DNA of 64,000 nucleotides from Deltaproteobacteria bacterium (GTDB taxonomy: Bacteria > Desulfobacterota > Desulfuromonadia > Geobacterales > Geobacteraceae): positions 1 through 64,000 of the forward strand of contig SBEG01000015.1 in assembly GCA_009668975.1 (NCBI GenBank). Direction: 5' to 3'. Shown here one piece after another: positions 43,475-51,579 of this stretch (the first letter of the stretch is position 1; each line of letters opens with the position of its first letter). The notes under the pieces were generated by a model. It worked only from the letters and a program-made list of their open reading frames with translations. It did not search any database and was not told the origin of the DNA. The position numbers were made by a program, and so were the translations under genes.

Positions 43475-44329
43475 ATGTCATTCAAAACCTCCTATTTCCA
43501 GACGATCTTCTGGCCGCGCTTTCGACGGAACCGGTTCGCCATGGCCGGAGCTTTCGTGGTGGCGGGCCTTTTCCTGCTCTCCTTCCTGGCGCCATTCATT
43601 ACCCCGTGCGACCCGTCGGCCATTGACGCCTACCATGTCCTGCTTCCGCCGTCGCTTGAACACTGGATGGGCACCGACGAGCTGGGGAGAGATGTCTTCA
43701 CCAGGATCATCTACGGCGCCAGAATCTCTCTGAAGGTCGGCTTTGTGGCCGTCGGCATCGCCATTGCCATCGGCACCGTGGTCGGACTGCTGGCAGGCTA
43801 TTACGGCGGCTGGATGGACAGCATCCTGATGCGCTTCGTCGATATCATGCTCTGCTTCCCCACCTTCTTCCTGATCCTGGCGGTTATTGCCCTGCTTGAA
43901 CCGTCCATCTGGTACATCATGCTGATCATCGGCATTACCGGTTGGATGGGCGTGGCCCGTCTGGTACGGGCCGAGGTGCTTTCCATCAAGGAGCGGGATT
44001 ATATTACCGCGGCACGTTCCATTGGGGCCTCGAACGTGAGAATCATCTTTCGGCACATCCTGCCGAATGCCGCTGCACCGGTGTTCGTAGCCGCGACCCT
44101 TGGTGTCGCGGGCGCCATTTTGACCGAATCGGCCCTGTCATTTCTCGGCATCGGCGTCCAACCGCCTACCCCCAGCTGGGGAAATATCCTCACCTCCGGC
44201 AAGGATTATCTGGAATTCGCCTGGTGGCTCTCCCTCTTTCCGGGGCTTGCCATTCTGGTCACCGTCCTGGCGTACAACCTGCTCGGAGAAGGGATCCGCG
44301 ACGCACTCGACCCGCGTCTGCAGAGATGA
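43475..44329 (+). CDS. Oligopeptide ABC transporter permease, DppC/OppC type
   Basis: 284 residues, six membrane helices. Hallmarks: an N-terminal FLAPFITPCDPSAID stretch, HWMGTDELGRDVFTRIIYGA, and the EAA loop YITAARSIGASNVRIIFRHI. Ends with LGEGIRDALDPRL. I prefer the ATG at 43475, which has GAGGA 8 bases upstream, over the GTG at 43460 that overlaps the DppB stop. Partner of the DppB-like permease. Confidence 0.9.
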   Translation: MSFKTSYFQTIFWPRFRRNRFAMAGAFVVAGLFLLSFLAPFITPCDPSAIDAYHVLLPPSLEHWMGTDELGRDVFTRIIYGARISLKVGFVAVGIAIAIGTVVGLLAGYYGGWMDSILMRFVDIMLCFPTFFLILAVIALLEPSIWYIMLIIGITGWMGVARLVRAEVLSIKERDYITAARSIGASNVRIIFRHILPNAAAPVFVAATLGVAGAILTESALSFLGIGVQPPTPSWGNILTSGKDYLEFAWWLSLFPGLAILVTVLAYNLLGEGIRDALDPRLQR

Positions 44330-44367
44330 CTGCCCCCCGGACGAAGGACTGATCTGAGGTCTATCCG

Positions 44368-44853
44368 ATGATTGAATTAGACAAGAACACTTTCGACATT
44401 GCCTCGATTGAAGACGAACTGCGCGTTGACGAGATCTGCCGGAAACTCCTGAAAGACTTTCACCAGGATCTTCAGCAAAAAGGGATGCCACCCCTGGCGG
44501 CAGGCTCGCTGGCGCACAGTGCCGACTATTATCTCCGTGATTACCTGGTATCGGCCCGGCAGCAAAATCTCCTTCTGGAAAAGAGCGGGGTTGTGCGTAG
44601 ATTTGCGGCAACCTGGTATATTATTTCCACGCTGGAACCGACGGTTGAAGAACTGGCAGGGCATCTGAACGGAATACGGGAATTCTATCGCTTCCTATAT
44701 TCGGCGGGGCTGATTTCCAGGGCGTTTCTTGCCTTGATTGAGCAGGAATGCGACGACATCGGCTGGTACACGGAACGCATTACATCATTCTGGAATATCC
44801 GTGCCGACGGCTACCTCGCCTGGGAGCGGGAGTGCACCTTGAAAGACAAGTAA
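44368..44853 (+). CDS. Conserved-looking protein of unknown function
   Basis: 161 residues, soluble, mostly alpha-helical. The N-terminus is acidic (IELDKNTFDIASIEDELRVD). The centre (SADYYLRDYLVSARQQNLLL, TWYIISTLEPTVEELAGHLN) has the look of an all-helical small-molecule or regulatory domain. No family recognised. 38 bases downstream of the DppC gene on the same strand, so perhaps in that operon. Confidence 0.65.
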   Translation: MIELDKNTFDIASIEDELRVDEICRKLLKDFHQDLQQKGMPPLAAGSLAHSADYYLRDYLVSARQQNLLLEKSGVVRRFAATWYIISTLEPTVEELAGHLNGIREFYRFLYSAGLISRAFLALIEQECDDIGWYTERITSFWNIRADGYLAWERECTLKDK

Positions 44854-44896
44854 ATCGAAAGCTTGAACGAACATGACACAGAAGGAGGAACACCCG

Positions 44897-45688
44897 ATGA
44901 AAAAGACTTTGTTTCTTGGCATACTGCTGATCATTACCGGAATCGCCGCCGGGTGCGCGGTCAACCGGGACAATATCCGCGGTTTCAATCTGGTTTCCCT
45001 CGAGCAGGAAAAACAGCTCGGTGAAAAATTTTCCGTTGAAGTGGAAAAACAGCGGCAACTTGTCACCGACCCCGCCGTCCAAAATTATGTAACGCAGCTT
45101 GGCAACCGGCTGCTCACCGGGGTCCGGTCAAGGGAGTTCACCTTCACCTTCAAGGTGGTCAAGGACACAAGCGTGAACGCTTTTGCCGTGCCCGGCGGAC
45201 ATATCTACCTGCATACCGGCCTTATTAAAACGGCCCAAAGCGAATCGGAGCTTGCGGCTGTGTTGGCCCACGAAATCAACCACGCGGTGGCCCGCCACGG
45301 CACCCAGCAGCTTACCCAGCAGTACGGGGCGTCACTGGTACTGCAGCTTCTGCTGGGGCAAGACCCCAACATGCTGGCCCAGCTTACGGCGTCGCTTTTC
45401 AGCCAGGGCGCATTTATGGCCTACAGCCGCGGCATGGAAAGCCAGGCCGACTATCTTGGGGTGGAAACCATGTACCGTGCCGGGTTCGACCCGCGCGGCA
45501 TGCTCACTTTCCTGAAAAAACTCGAGTCCCTGCACCAAAGCAACCCGGGGAATATCGGCCAGTTCTTCTCCTCACACCCGCTGACGGCAGAGAGGATTCA
45601 ACAGGTTCAGTTGGAGATTGCCAAGCTGCCGGTAAAAACGTATTCTGATAACTCAGTAGAATTCAAACGGATTCAAGCAAAATTATGA
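44897..45688 (+). CDS. M48-family metalloprotease lipoprotein
   Basis: 263 residues. A lipoprotein signal ends in ITGIAAGC (Cys about 19). The zinc motif is LAAVLAHEINHAVARHG (HEXXH), with the third ligand expected in the stretch SRGMESQADYLGVETMYRAG. VNAFAVPGGHIYLHTGLI is a standard M48 strand. Related to BepA/LoiP periplasmic proteases that mend the outer membrane. The ATG at 44897 has AGGAGG upstream and yields the lipobox; the longer start at 44873 does not help. Follows the 161-residue gene by 43 bases. Confidence 0.9.
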   Translation: MKKTLFLGILLIITGIAAGCAVNRDNIRGFNLVSLEQEKQLGEKFSVEVEKQRQLVTDPAVQNYVTQLGNRLLTGVRSREFTFTFKVVKDTSVNAFAVPGGHIYLHTGLIKTAQSESELAAVLAHEINHAVARHGTQQLTQQYGASLVLQLLLGQDPNMLAQLTASLFSQGAFMAYSRGMESQADYLGVETMYRAGFDPRGMLTFLKKLESLHQSNPGNIGQFFSSHPLTAERIQQVQLEIAKLPVKTYSDNSVEFKRIQAKL

Positions 45689-45730
45689 GATGGAATATTC
45701 TGCAGTGCAATTCAGATGACATAAAACCCA

Positions 45731-45785
45731 ACCACTCCCAACTCCTTTAGGCCCTTTGGGTCCTTCTTTGTAAGGAGGGGAGCTT
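45731..45785. repeat. Dispersed intergenic repeat, second copy
   Basis: Contains CCTTTAGGCCCTTTGGGTCC (45744-45763), matching 18829-18848 with one difference, and inverted ends ACTCC...GGAGGGGAG. No terminator U-tract. Confidence 0.5.
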
Positions 45786-45881
45786 AAATTAAAATCCCCC
45801 GCAGGGAAACCTTTGTGGTTGGCCGGTAAACAGCCTCCACAGAAGCCTCTCGAGCTTGGATCAGGTAAAAGACAGGTGCTC

Positions 45882-46778
45882 ATGAAAAATAAGGACCCGA
45901 AAGACTGGCATGACATTATCACCAAAGTGGACCGGCTACTCGACCGCTTTGAAACTTTTCTGGAGCTGACCGCCCTGCCGCCAGCCAGCGACGCCCCGAT
46001 GTTTGAACAAAATATCGCTTTCCGCTGGGAAAAACGTATGGGGAAAGGGTTTCTGCAGCCAATTGAGCGCCCCCACCTGTTCGACCTGAACGACCTGGTG
46101 GGAGTGGACGGCGCCCGGGATGAGATTTACCGGAACACTGCCCAGTTCGTGGCGGGCTTTCCCGCGAACAACGTCCTCCTCTGGGGTGAGCGCGGAACGG
46201 GCAAATCGTCCTGCATCAAGGGTCTGCTCAAGCCGTTCTCACCGAAGGGCCTGCGGATCATTGAAGTGCAAAAGGGGGATCTGCTCCAGATCTCCGAGAT
46301 TCTGCGCCTGGTTCGCGGAACACCCTGGCGGTTCATTCTGTTCTGTGACGACCTGTCCTTCGAGGAGGGTGAGGCAACCTACCGGGAATTGAAGGCTATT
46401 CTGGAAGGGAGCATTGAAGCCCGGCCGGAAAATGTCCTCCTCTATGCGACCTCCAACCGGCGCCACCTCATGCCCGAGCCGATGAACGATAATCTGGGCA
46501 AGGAGATTCACCCCGAGGAAGCTATTTCGGAAAAGCTCTCCCTGGCGGATCGCTTCGGCCTGACGCTCAGTTTTTACGCATTCTCCCAGGATACCTACCT
46601 TGCCATCGTCGAGCACTACGCGGAAAGGCTGCAGCTCGAGATCAGCCGGAGCGAATTGCGCAGCGAAGCCCTCCGCTGGGCCCTGTTCAAGGGTCAGCGC
46701 TCGGGACGTTCCGCCCGGCAGTTCATCGATGACCTGGCCGGCAGGCTCTGCATGAGGAAAAGTCCCCCTTTGCCGTGA
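45882..46778 (+). CDS. DUF815-family P-loop ATPase
   Basis: 298 residues, AAA-type ATPase of unknown role. Walker A NVLLWGERGTGKSSCIKGLL, Walker B RFILFCDDLSFEEG, a sensor region VLLYATSNRRHLMPE. The N-terminal 70 residues (LDRFETFLELTALPPAS) are the usual DUF815 lead-in. The ATG at 45882 is chosen over 45813 since the extra codons overlap the intergenic repeat. Often found alone, as here, between the protease and a convergent cupin. Confidence 0.82.
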   Translation: MKNKDPKDWHDIITKVDRLLDRFETFLELTALPPASDAPMFEQNIAFRWEKRMGKGFLQPIERPHLFDLNDLVGVDGARDEIYRNTAQFVAGFPANNVLLWGERGTGKSSCIKGLLKPFSPKGLRIIEVQKGDLLQISEILRLVRGTPWRFILFCDDLSFEEGEATYRELKAILEGSIEARPENVLLYATSNRRHLMPEPMNDNLGKEIHPEEAISEKLSLADRFGLTLSFYAFSQDTYLAIVEHYAERLQLEISRSELRSEALRWALFKGQRSGRSARQFIDDLAGRLCMRKSPPLP

Positions 46779-46880
46779 ATAATGACAGCTTGTTTCGGGA
46801 ACACTATCATTTTTCAACCGAAACGGATTTCCCTCCGGGAGATCAGTCACCTGAATTTTCAATGAAATGAATCGGCTCAA

Positions 46881-46905
46881 GCGGCAGGGGATTGTCCCCT
46901 GCCGC
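46881..46905. terminator. Bidirectional hairpin between convergent genes
   Basis: GCGGCAGGGG, ATTGT, CCCCTGCCGC: a perfect 10-bp stem between the DUF815 gene and the convergent cupin gene. T-tracts are weak on both sides. Confidence 0.55.
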
Positions 46906-46928
46906 AGTTCTCGGCGCACGTTCCTGCG

Positions 46929-47279
46929 TTACGCGCGAATCATCACCAGAAGCATCGTAAAGCGCTTCTCTGCCCGCAGGGCATGGGGTTTGTCCGCTGG
47001 CATGATAATAATTTCACCTGCTTGCACGGTGTGCTTTTCTCCGGAAATGGTAACCTCCGCCTCCCCGTCAACGATCTGCACGAATGCGTCAAACGGTGCG
47101 GTATGCTCGCTGAGCCCCTGCCCTGCGTCAAAAGAGAAAAGCGTTATCGTACCGATCCCCCGGTCAACGAGAGTCTTGCTGACAACCGATCCTTCCTGGT
47201 ACGATACGAGATCCTTCAGATTCAATGCCTGGCCGAGCAGGCTAACCTGTGTCTTTGTCATTGAGTATTCTCCTTTCAC
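46929..47279 (-). CDS. Single-domain cupin protein
   Basis: 116 residues. Cupin motif 1 lies around FDAGQGLSEHTAPFDAFVQI and motif 2 around EIIIMPADKPHALRA, with His and Glu ligands that could bind a metal. Sequence HAL is typical of the second motif. Unknown substrate; small cupins of this kind often bind small ligands or act in stress responses. An exact 8-bp inverted repeat (GAACGGCA-G-TGCCGTTC, 47296-47312) lies just upstream of its start and could be an operator. Confidence 0.8.
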   Translation of the reverse strand: MKGEYSMTKTQVSLLGQALNLKDLVSYQEGSVVSKTLVDRGIGTITLFSFDAGQGLSEHTAPFDAFVQIVDGEAEVTISGEKHTVQAGEIIIMPADKPHALRAEKRFTMLLVMIRA

Positions 47280-47649
47280 TCTGAATGGCCAGCATGAACG
47301 GCAGTGCCGTTCTTCAAGGCGCGTCGCTATGCGTTACTTCTGAAGTAACTTTACCACACCGCGGGCGATTGACTCATGACCCAGATCAAGAAAACTTAAT
47401 CCCTTAAAAAGCATTCAGCCACAGAGAACACAGAGTTCTCAGAGGAAAACCAGGCAGATATGAATTTGCTTCAGGCTCACCAAATCTGTAATTCATACAA
47501 GGAAGTTCTCTGTGTTCTCTGTGACCTCTGTGGCTTACAGCCGTTTTCAGGTTAACAAAACAGGCTGAGAACTTTGCCGCAATTGAACAAATGGAATCTT
47601 CCGTTATGATGTATCCTGAATTCGAAGTACCAGCCAGGGGAGCAACTCA
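47280..47649. other. Divergent intergenic region between cupin and ROK kinase
   Basis: 370 bases. It holds the 17-base inverted repeat at 47296-47312 and the large palindromic repeat at 47417-47535. No coding signal seen. Confidence 0.45.
47417..47535. repeat. CACAGAG-type inverted repeat element
   Basis: AGCCACAGAGAACACAGAG (47417-47435) faces CTCTGTGTTCTCTGTG...CTCTGTGGCT (47508-47535), an imperfect inverted pair around a 72-base centre. Repeats built on CCACAGAGG...AACACAGAG recur in many delta-proteobacterial genomes, so this is probably a small mobile repeat. Confidence 0.6.
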
Positions 47650-48615
47650 ATGAAAAAAAAGGCCGTAGTTCTCGGTGTAGATATCGGCGGAACAACTTCC
47701 TCTTTCGCTTTCATTGATCATGACGGGTGTTGTCTCGCTGAGACGACAGTCCCGACTTTACCGGACAAACCTGCCGCAGATTTCGTGGAATCTCTCTGCA
47801 AAGAAGTACGGCAGTCATTTGCTCCGTTTACGGCACGCTACGAATTAATCGGGATCGGTGTCGGCGCACCGAATGCCAATTACTACACAGGAATCGTTCA
47901 GTGTCCGGTCAACTTGAACTGGGACGACAGGGTCCCGATCGCAGAACTCTTCCGCTCCCGGTTTGATCTGCCCGTGGCAGTCACCAATGACGCCAATGCC
48001 GCGGCTCTCGGAGAAATGAAGTATGGCGTGGCACGGGAAATGCGCAATTTCATCAGCATTACCCTGGGAACGGGACTCGGCAGCGGTATTGTCGTGAACG
48101 GGGAAATTGTCTACGGCGCCGACGGCTTTGCCGGAGAGCTCGGCCACACCGTGGTCGACCCCGCGGGACGGCTGTGCGGCTGCGGAAAGCGGGGCTGTCT
48201 TGAAACCTACGTCTCTGCTCCCGGTCTCTGCAGGACCGTCTTTTCCCTCCTGGCCGAAAGAAAGGAAGAAAGCGTGCTCCGAAAATTCAGCTTCCAGGAT
48301 CTTACGGCAAAAGAGGTCTTTACGGCAGCCCAGAATCAAGACTGTCTTGCCCTGGAAGCTTTTGATGTAACCGGACGAATCCTCGGCATTAAACTGGCAG
48401 ATGCGGTAGCCCTCACCAGCCCGGAAGCGTTTATTTTCCATGGGGGTCTTTCTGCTGCCGGAGATCTGCTGCTCATTGCGGCACACCGCTCCATGGAGGA
48501 AAACCTCCTGCAAATTTATCGCGGGCGGATTCCATTGCTGCTCTCCGGCTTACCGGGAAGTAATGCGGGCGTCCTTGGCGCAGGAGCGCTGATCTGGCAC
48601 GAACTGAAGAAGTGA
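47650..48615 (+). CDS. ROK-family sugar kinase (glucokinase-like)
   Basis: 321 residues. The N-terminal phosphate-binding loop is GVDIGGTTSSFAF. The sugar site reads VAVTNDANAAALGEMKYG, then ITLGTGLGSGIVVNG, ELGHTVVDP. The zinc motif CGCGKRGCLETYVSAPG is complete. Most likely phosphorylates glucose or an N-acyl sugar with ATP. ATG at 47650 with GGGGAG upstream. A repressor function is unlikely because there is no N-terminal HTH. Confidence 0.88.
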   Translation: MKKKAVVLGVDIGGTTSSFAFIDHDGCCLAETTVPTLPDKPAADFVESLCKEVRQSFAPFTARYELIGIGVGAPNANYYTGIVQCPVNLNWDDRVPIAELFRSRFDLPVAVTNDANAAALGEMKYGVAREMRNFISITLGTGLGSGIVVNGEIVYGADGFAGELGHTVVDPAGRLCGCGKRGCLETYVSAPGLCRTVFSLLAERKEESVLRKFSFQDLTAKEVFTAAQNQDCLALEAFDVTGRILGIKLADAVALTSPEAFIFHGGLSAAGDLLLIAAHRSMEENLLQIYRGRIPLLLSGLPGSNAGVLGAGALIWHELKK

Positions 48616-48914
48616 GCGAAACAATTCGCCGGTTTCCTTTCTTGAGACACCAGAACGATGCAGTCTTTTTCCCGGTCAGGTCAGGAGTGATTGATCGAAA
48701 CTCAAAATTGGGGTACTATTGCACTCCACGTTTCCTGCTGAAGGTCCGGGGCTTCCAGACACGCCTGCTCAACCGCCTTTGAAATAAGCATTTTTCCTCT
48801 TTTCCCGGTGACGCTGAAAAGAGCTTTGATGTACATAAATCCAGTTAGAAAGTAAACTTACTCGGAGCTGACGGGAATTCACCCGGCAATCCGCTGCACA
48901 CGGAGCATAATGAA
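48616..48914. other. Gap with no gene seen
   Basis: About 300 bases between the ROK kinase and the small HTH gene. No coding frame, repeat or terminator that I can support. Confidence 0.4.
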
Positions 48915-49118
48915 ATGAATAGCGAACAACGATTGAAGATTATTGAAGAAAAGCTGAAAGACCTGAATATGACCATCAACACCTGGGCAAAAAATAACGA
49001 ACTCGACCACAGAATCGTTGATGATCTGATTCAGGGGAATCTGCGAGGCACCCATGGGACGGCCTTGAACACTCGAAAAAAAATGGAGGCTTTCTTCGGG
49101 CAGATCTTTAGCCCCTGA
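48915..49118 (+). CDS. Small HTH protein, phage Gp16-like
   Basis: 67 residues. The core NTWAKNNELDHRIVDDLIQG then LRGTHGTALNTRKKMEAFFG follows the pattern of small Gp16-type DNA-binding proteins of Mu-like phages and many delta-proteobacterial chromosomes (helix, turn, then R/L-G-R-G-x-x-G). CGGAG lies 9 bases before the ATG. Probably a transcriptional regulator; a stray phage gene is possible, since no other phage gene is near. Confidence 0.65.
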   Translation: MNSEQRLKIIEEKLKDLNMTINTWAKNNELDHRIVDDLIQGNLRGTHGTALNTRKKMEAFFGQIFSP

Positions 49119-49174
49119 CCAGAAGAACGGGATTTCCGCCGGCTATCCAGGTCAACATCTATGACGAACCCAGG

Positions 49175-51001
49175 TTACCTTGTACTCTGGAGAACAGAGC
49201 GAACTGCATGGAGGAGTTCCACCGGGTTGAAGGGTTTCGGCAGAACCGTACAATCATCGACTCTTATTCCTCGCTCCCTGATTACATCAACGGGGTAGCC
49301 ACTCATGTACAGCACCTTCACGTCAGGGCGGATATTTGCAAGCTCCAGGCAGAGATCCCGGCCATTCATGTGCGGAATTACCAGATCACTGAGAACCAGC
49401 GAAATAGCAGCGCCATGGAGCCGAAACTTTTCCATGGCAGACGCTGAGTCCCCTGCCTCGACAATCCCATACCCTGCCCCTTCAAATAATTCCCGGAGAA
49501 AGCTGCGAGCCCACTGGTCATCCTCGACGATCAGAATGGTCTCGTTCCCGCCCGAGAGAGCACTCGCGGTATCTGCCTTCCAAAACTTGAGGCCGGCTTC
49601 ACGCTGAAGCGGCAGAAAAATGCTGAAAACCGTTCCTGAACCGGCCCCATTCGTCAAGGTGATTGAACCACCATGCTGTTCGACAATGCCCCTCGCAACC
49701 GCAAGCCCCAAGTCCTCACCTTCTCCGCATGATCCAACCAGAGGAAAGACCTGCTCTAAAACTTCCCAACCCCGAGTGGGGACAATACCCGTGGGAATCT
49801 CAATTTGCAGACAGGCGAAATCTCCGGAAAGGTCATCAACCCCAGCGCTGTTTTCGACCGGCAGCAGCCACGTGGAAGTTGAAACAACGAAACTATTCCC
49901 CGCACGCAGGGCGGCGCGGCAATGAACTGCAATATTGAGCAGGACCTGCCCGAGAAGTCGACTGTCCGCCAAAACCGGGATTTCAGAAGCGGAAAGCCTG
50001 AGACGAAGTTCGATATCCTCACCGAGAAGGCTGTCAAGCAAACCTTCAGCGCCACGGACAATCTCATTCAGATCTTCGGCAACAATTGAGACAGACTGAC
50101 TCCGGGTAAAAGCAAGAAAGGTCCTGGTCAGAATCTCGGCCCTTTCCGCAGCAGTGGAGATGTTTGCCAGATAGTTGCGTGACTGATCGTCAACCGTGTC
50201 CTTTTTTTGCAGCAGATAGGCAAAGCCGATAATTCCCGTCAGGATGTTGTTGAAATCATGGACAATCCCGGTCGTCAGCCAGCCTATTGATTCAATTTTT
50301 TGTAACTGGCGAAGTTGTTGTTCCAGACAACGTTGCGCTGTGATGTCTCGCCCTATTTCAATGATCCTGACAATAGTGCCGCAGCTGTCTTTGACCGGAA
50401 CTGCACGGATTTCGAACTGCTTTTTTTCTCTGGTCCAACCGATACTCCTCTCCGGGGTGCCGGAAAGGAGGCACTTGCGGGCAGGACAAAGGAATCCGTC
50501 CCCGATCAGGGTATGCCAGATTTCATGGCAGGATCGGCCGATAATCGTAGCATACTCGGTCCCCAACACAGATTCGGCTTGGAGATTGATCCAGGTTATT
50601 TTCTGCTCCGGGTTCAGAAACAGTACGAGATCCGATACCGTATCAAGAACCGCGTCGTACTCTGATTGCAGGCATCGATAAAGCTCCAGAGCTTCTTGCG
50701 ACTTCTTTTCCGCATCAGCTATTTCCCGGCGGGAGAACACTCTCGCCCTGTGCTGATAAAGAAGCAATCCCATTGCTAGCACAATCAGGAGCAGAATGAG
50801 AACCAGGGACGGCAGCAGGGCCTGCCGCTCCGCTAACGTACCGTATTCTGAAGCACGGACAGTGCCGGAAGTGAACTGGGCAGCGGTAACTACCCCACCG
50901 GCTTCAACCTTGCTGACAGGTACCCCGATCAAAAGCGAAAACAGGAGCAACGGCATCGTCACGATAAGCACGACTCTCCACGGAAAGCTTTTTAAAAACA
51001 T
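49175..51001 (-). CDS. Hybrid histidine kinase with degenerate ATP-binding domain
   Basis: 608 residues. Two membrane helices (about 7-27 and 62-82) enclose a short periplasmic loop, then a PAS domain (about 105-210), a HisKA-like helix with GIVHDFNNILTGIIGF (phospho-acceptor His), an HATPase domain (about 290-455) and a C-terminal receiver (about 480-605, VLSDLVIPHMNGRD with the phospho-Asp). In the HATPase G1 box the usual D-x-G reads EIPTGIVP, so the conserved Asp is missing, and the G2 region also departs from the norm. The protein may not autophosphorylate. ATG at 51001. A c-di-GMP riboswitch lies upstream (51225-51305). Confidence 0.85.
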   Translation of the reverse strand: MFLKSFPWRVVLIVTMPLLLFSLLIGVPVSKVEAGGVVTAAQFTSGTVRASEYGTLAERQALLPSLVLILLLIVLAMGLLLYQHRARVFSRREIADAEKKSQEALELYRCLQSEYDAVLDTVSDLVLFLNPEQKITWINLQAESVLGTEYATIIGRSCHEIWHTLIGDGFLCPARKCLLSGTPERSIGWTREKKQFEIRAVPVKDSCGTIVRIIEIGRDITAQRCLEQQLRQLQKIESIGWLTTGIVHDFNNILTGIIGFAYLLQKKDTVDDQSRNYLANISTAAERAEILTRTFLAFTRSQSVSIVAEDLNEIVRGAEGLLDSLLGEDIELRLRLSASEIPVLADSRLLGQVLLNIAVHCRAALRAGNSFVVSTSTWLLPVENSAGVDDLSGDFACLQIEIPTGIVPTRGWEVLEQVFPLVGSCGEGEDLGLAVARGIVEQHGGSITLTNGAGSGTVFSIFLPLQREAGLKFWKADTASALSGGNETILIVEDDQWARSFLRELFEGAGYGIVEAGDSASAMEKFRLHGAAISLVLSDLVIPHMNGRDLCLELANIRPDVKVLYMSGYPVDVIRERGIRVDDCTVLPKPFNPVELLHAVRSVLQSTR

Positions 51002-51165
51002 GGCAAACCTTTTTCCTGACAAGCATCAGGAGGCAACCATTAAGAACGGGCAAGACTCGAGGTCGACGTAGTGATTTCCGCAGGGGAGAGAGGAATGAGA
51101 ATCCGGCATGTCTGCGTATGGCGTGCCGATTTGCGCACGGAAACACAAAAATGCAGCGCAACTCT

Positions 51166-51202
51166 CAAAACAGAAAAGCCCGCCAGTAACAGAGGCAGGC
51201 TT
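51166..51202 (-). terminator. Riboswitch-linked terminator
   Basis: Minus strand AAGCCTGCC, 9-base loop, GGCGGGCTT (51176-51202), a 9-bp stem with one G-U, followed by TTCTGTTTTG. It lies 23 bases past the riboswitch and 165 bases before the kinase gene, so it could be the expression platform. Confidence 0.65.
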
Positions 51203-51224
51203 CGTTTTTGAAGACGAACTGACT

Positions 51225-51305
51225 GCCATTTCGGTAACCCCTCTATCCGCTTCATAACGGACAGGTAGCTTTGCGTCACCCGGTTACCCGGGTTTTGCCG
51301 TTTCG
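51225..51305 (-). promoter_or_regulatory. Cyclic di-GMP-I (GEMM) riboswitch
   Basis: Minus strand order: ACGGCAAAACCCGGGTAACC, GGGTGACGCAAAGCTACC, then GGATAGAGGGGTTACCGAAA. These are the conserved GEMM-I blocks: GGCAAA, GACGCAAAGC, and GG-GTTACCGA. The tandem of helices (CCCGGGTAACCGGG stem, and the CTACC...GGTTACC-region) fits the aptamer fold. It lies 224 bases upstream of the hybrid kinase and ahead of an intrinsic terminator. It should tie expression to c-di-GMP level. Confidence 0.82.
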
Positions 51306-51332
51306 ATGGTGTAGAATATTTTAATGCAACAG

Positions 51333-51361
51333 CATTTACAGAAGGTACGTTTATTTGTCAA
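51333..51361 (-). promoter_or_regulatory. Promoter of the riboswitch transcript
   Basis: -35 TTGACA (51356-51361), 17-base spacer, -10 TAAATG (51333-51338). Transcription would begin near 51325, about 20 bases before the aptamer. The -10 is imperfect. Confidence 0.55.
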
Positions 51362-51579
51362 GAAAATTCGTTCCCCGAGATACCAGCACGGGAGAGCCAT
51401 GCAGGAGGCCCGACTTGGTGCTCATCACTGGGTAAATAATTCCGACGAAAAGTTGCCCCTAAGCGGGGACCGGGGTATCATTGAGCCAGAGTTGTCTTCC
51501 AGCCGGAGAATAAGCTGACGGCATTCTTCGTCGCGTGCGTCATTTCTTGAATTTAAATCAGAAAACCGGAGCGGGGCCA
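51362..51579. other. Upstream region of the TPR/protease gene
   Basis: About 220 bases with no gene. It separates the riboswitch promoter from the divergent gene at 51580 and should hold that gene's promoter. Confidence 0.35.
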
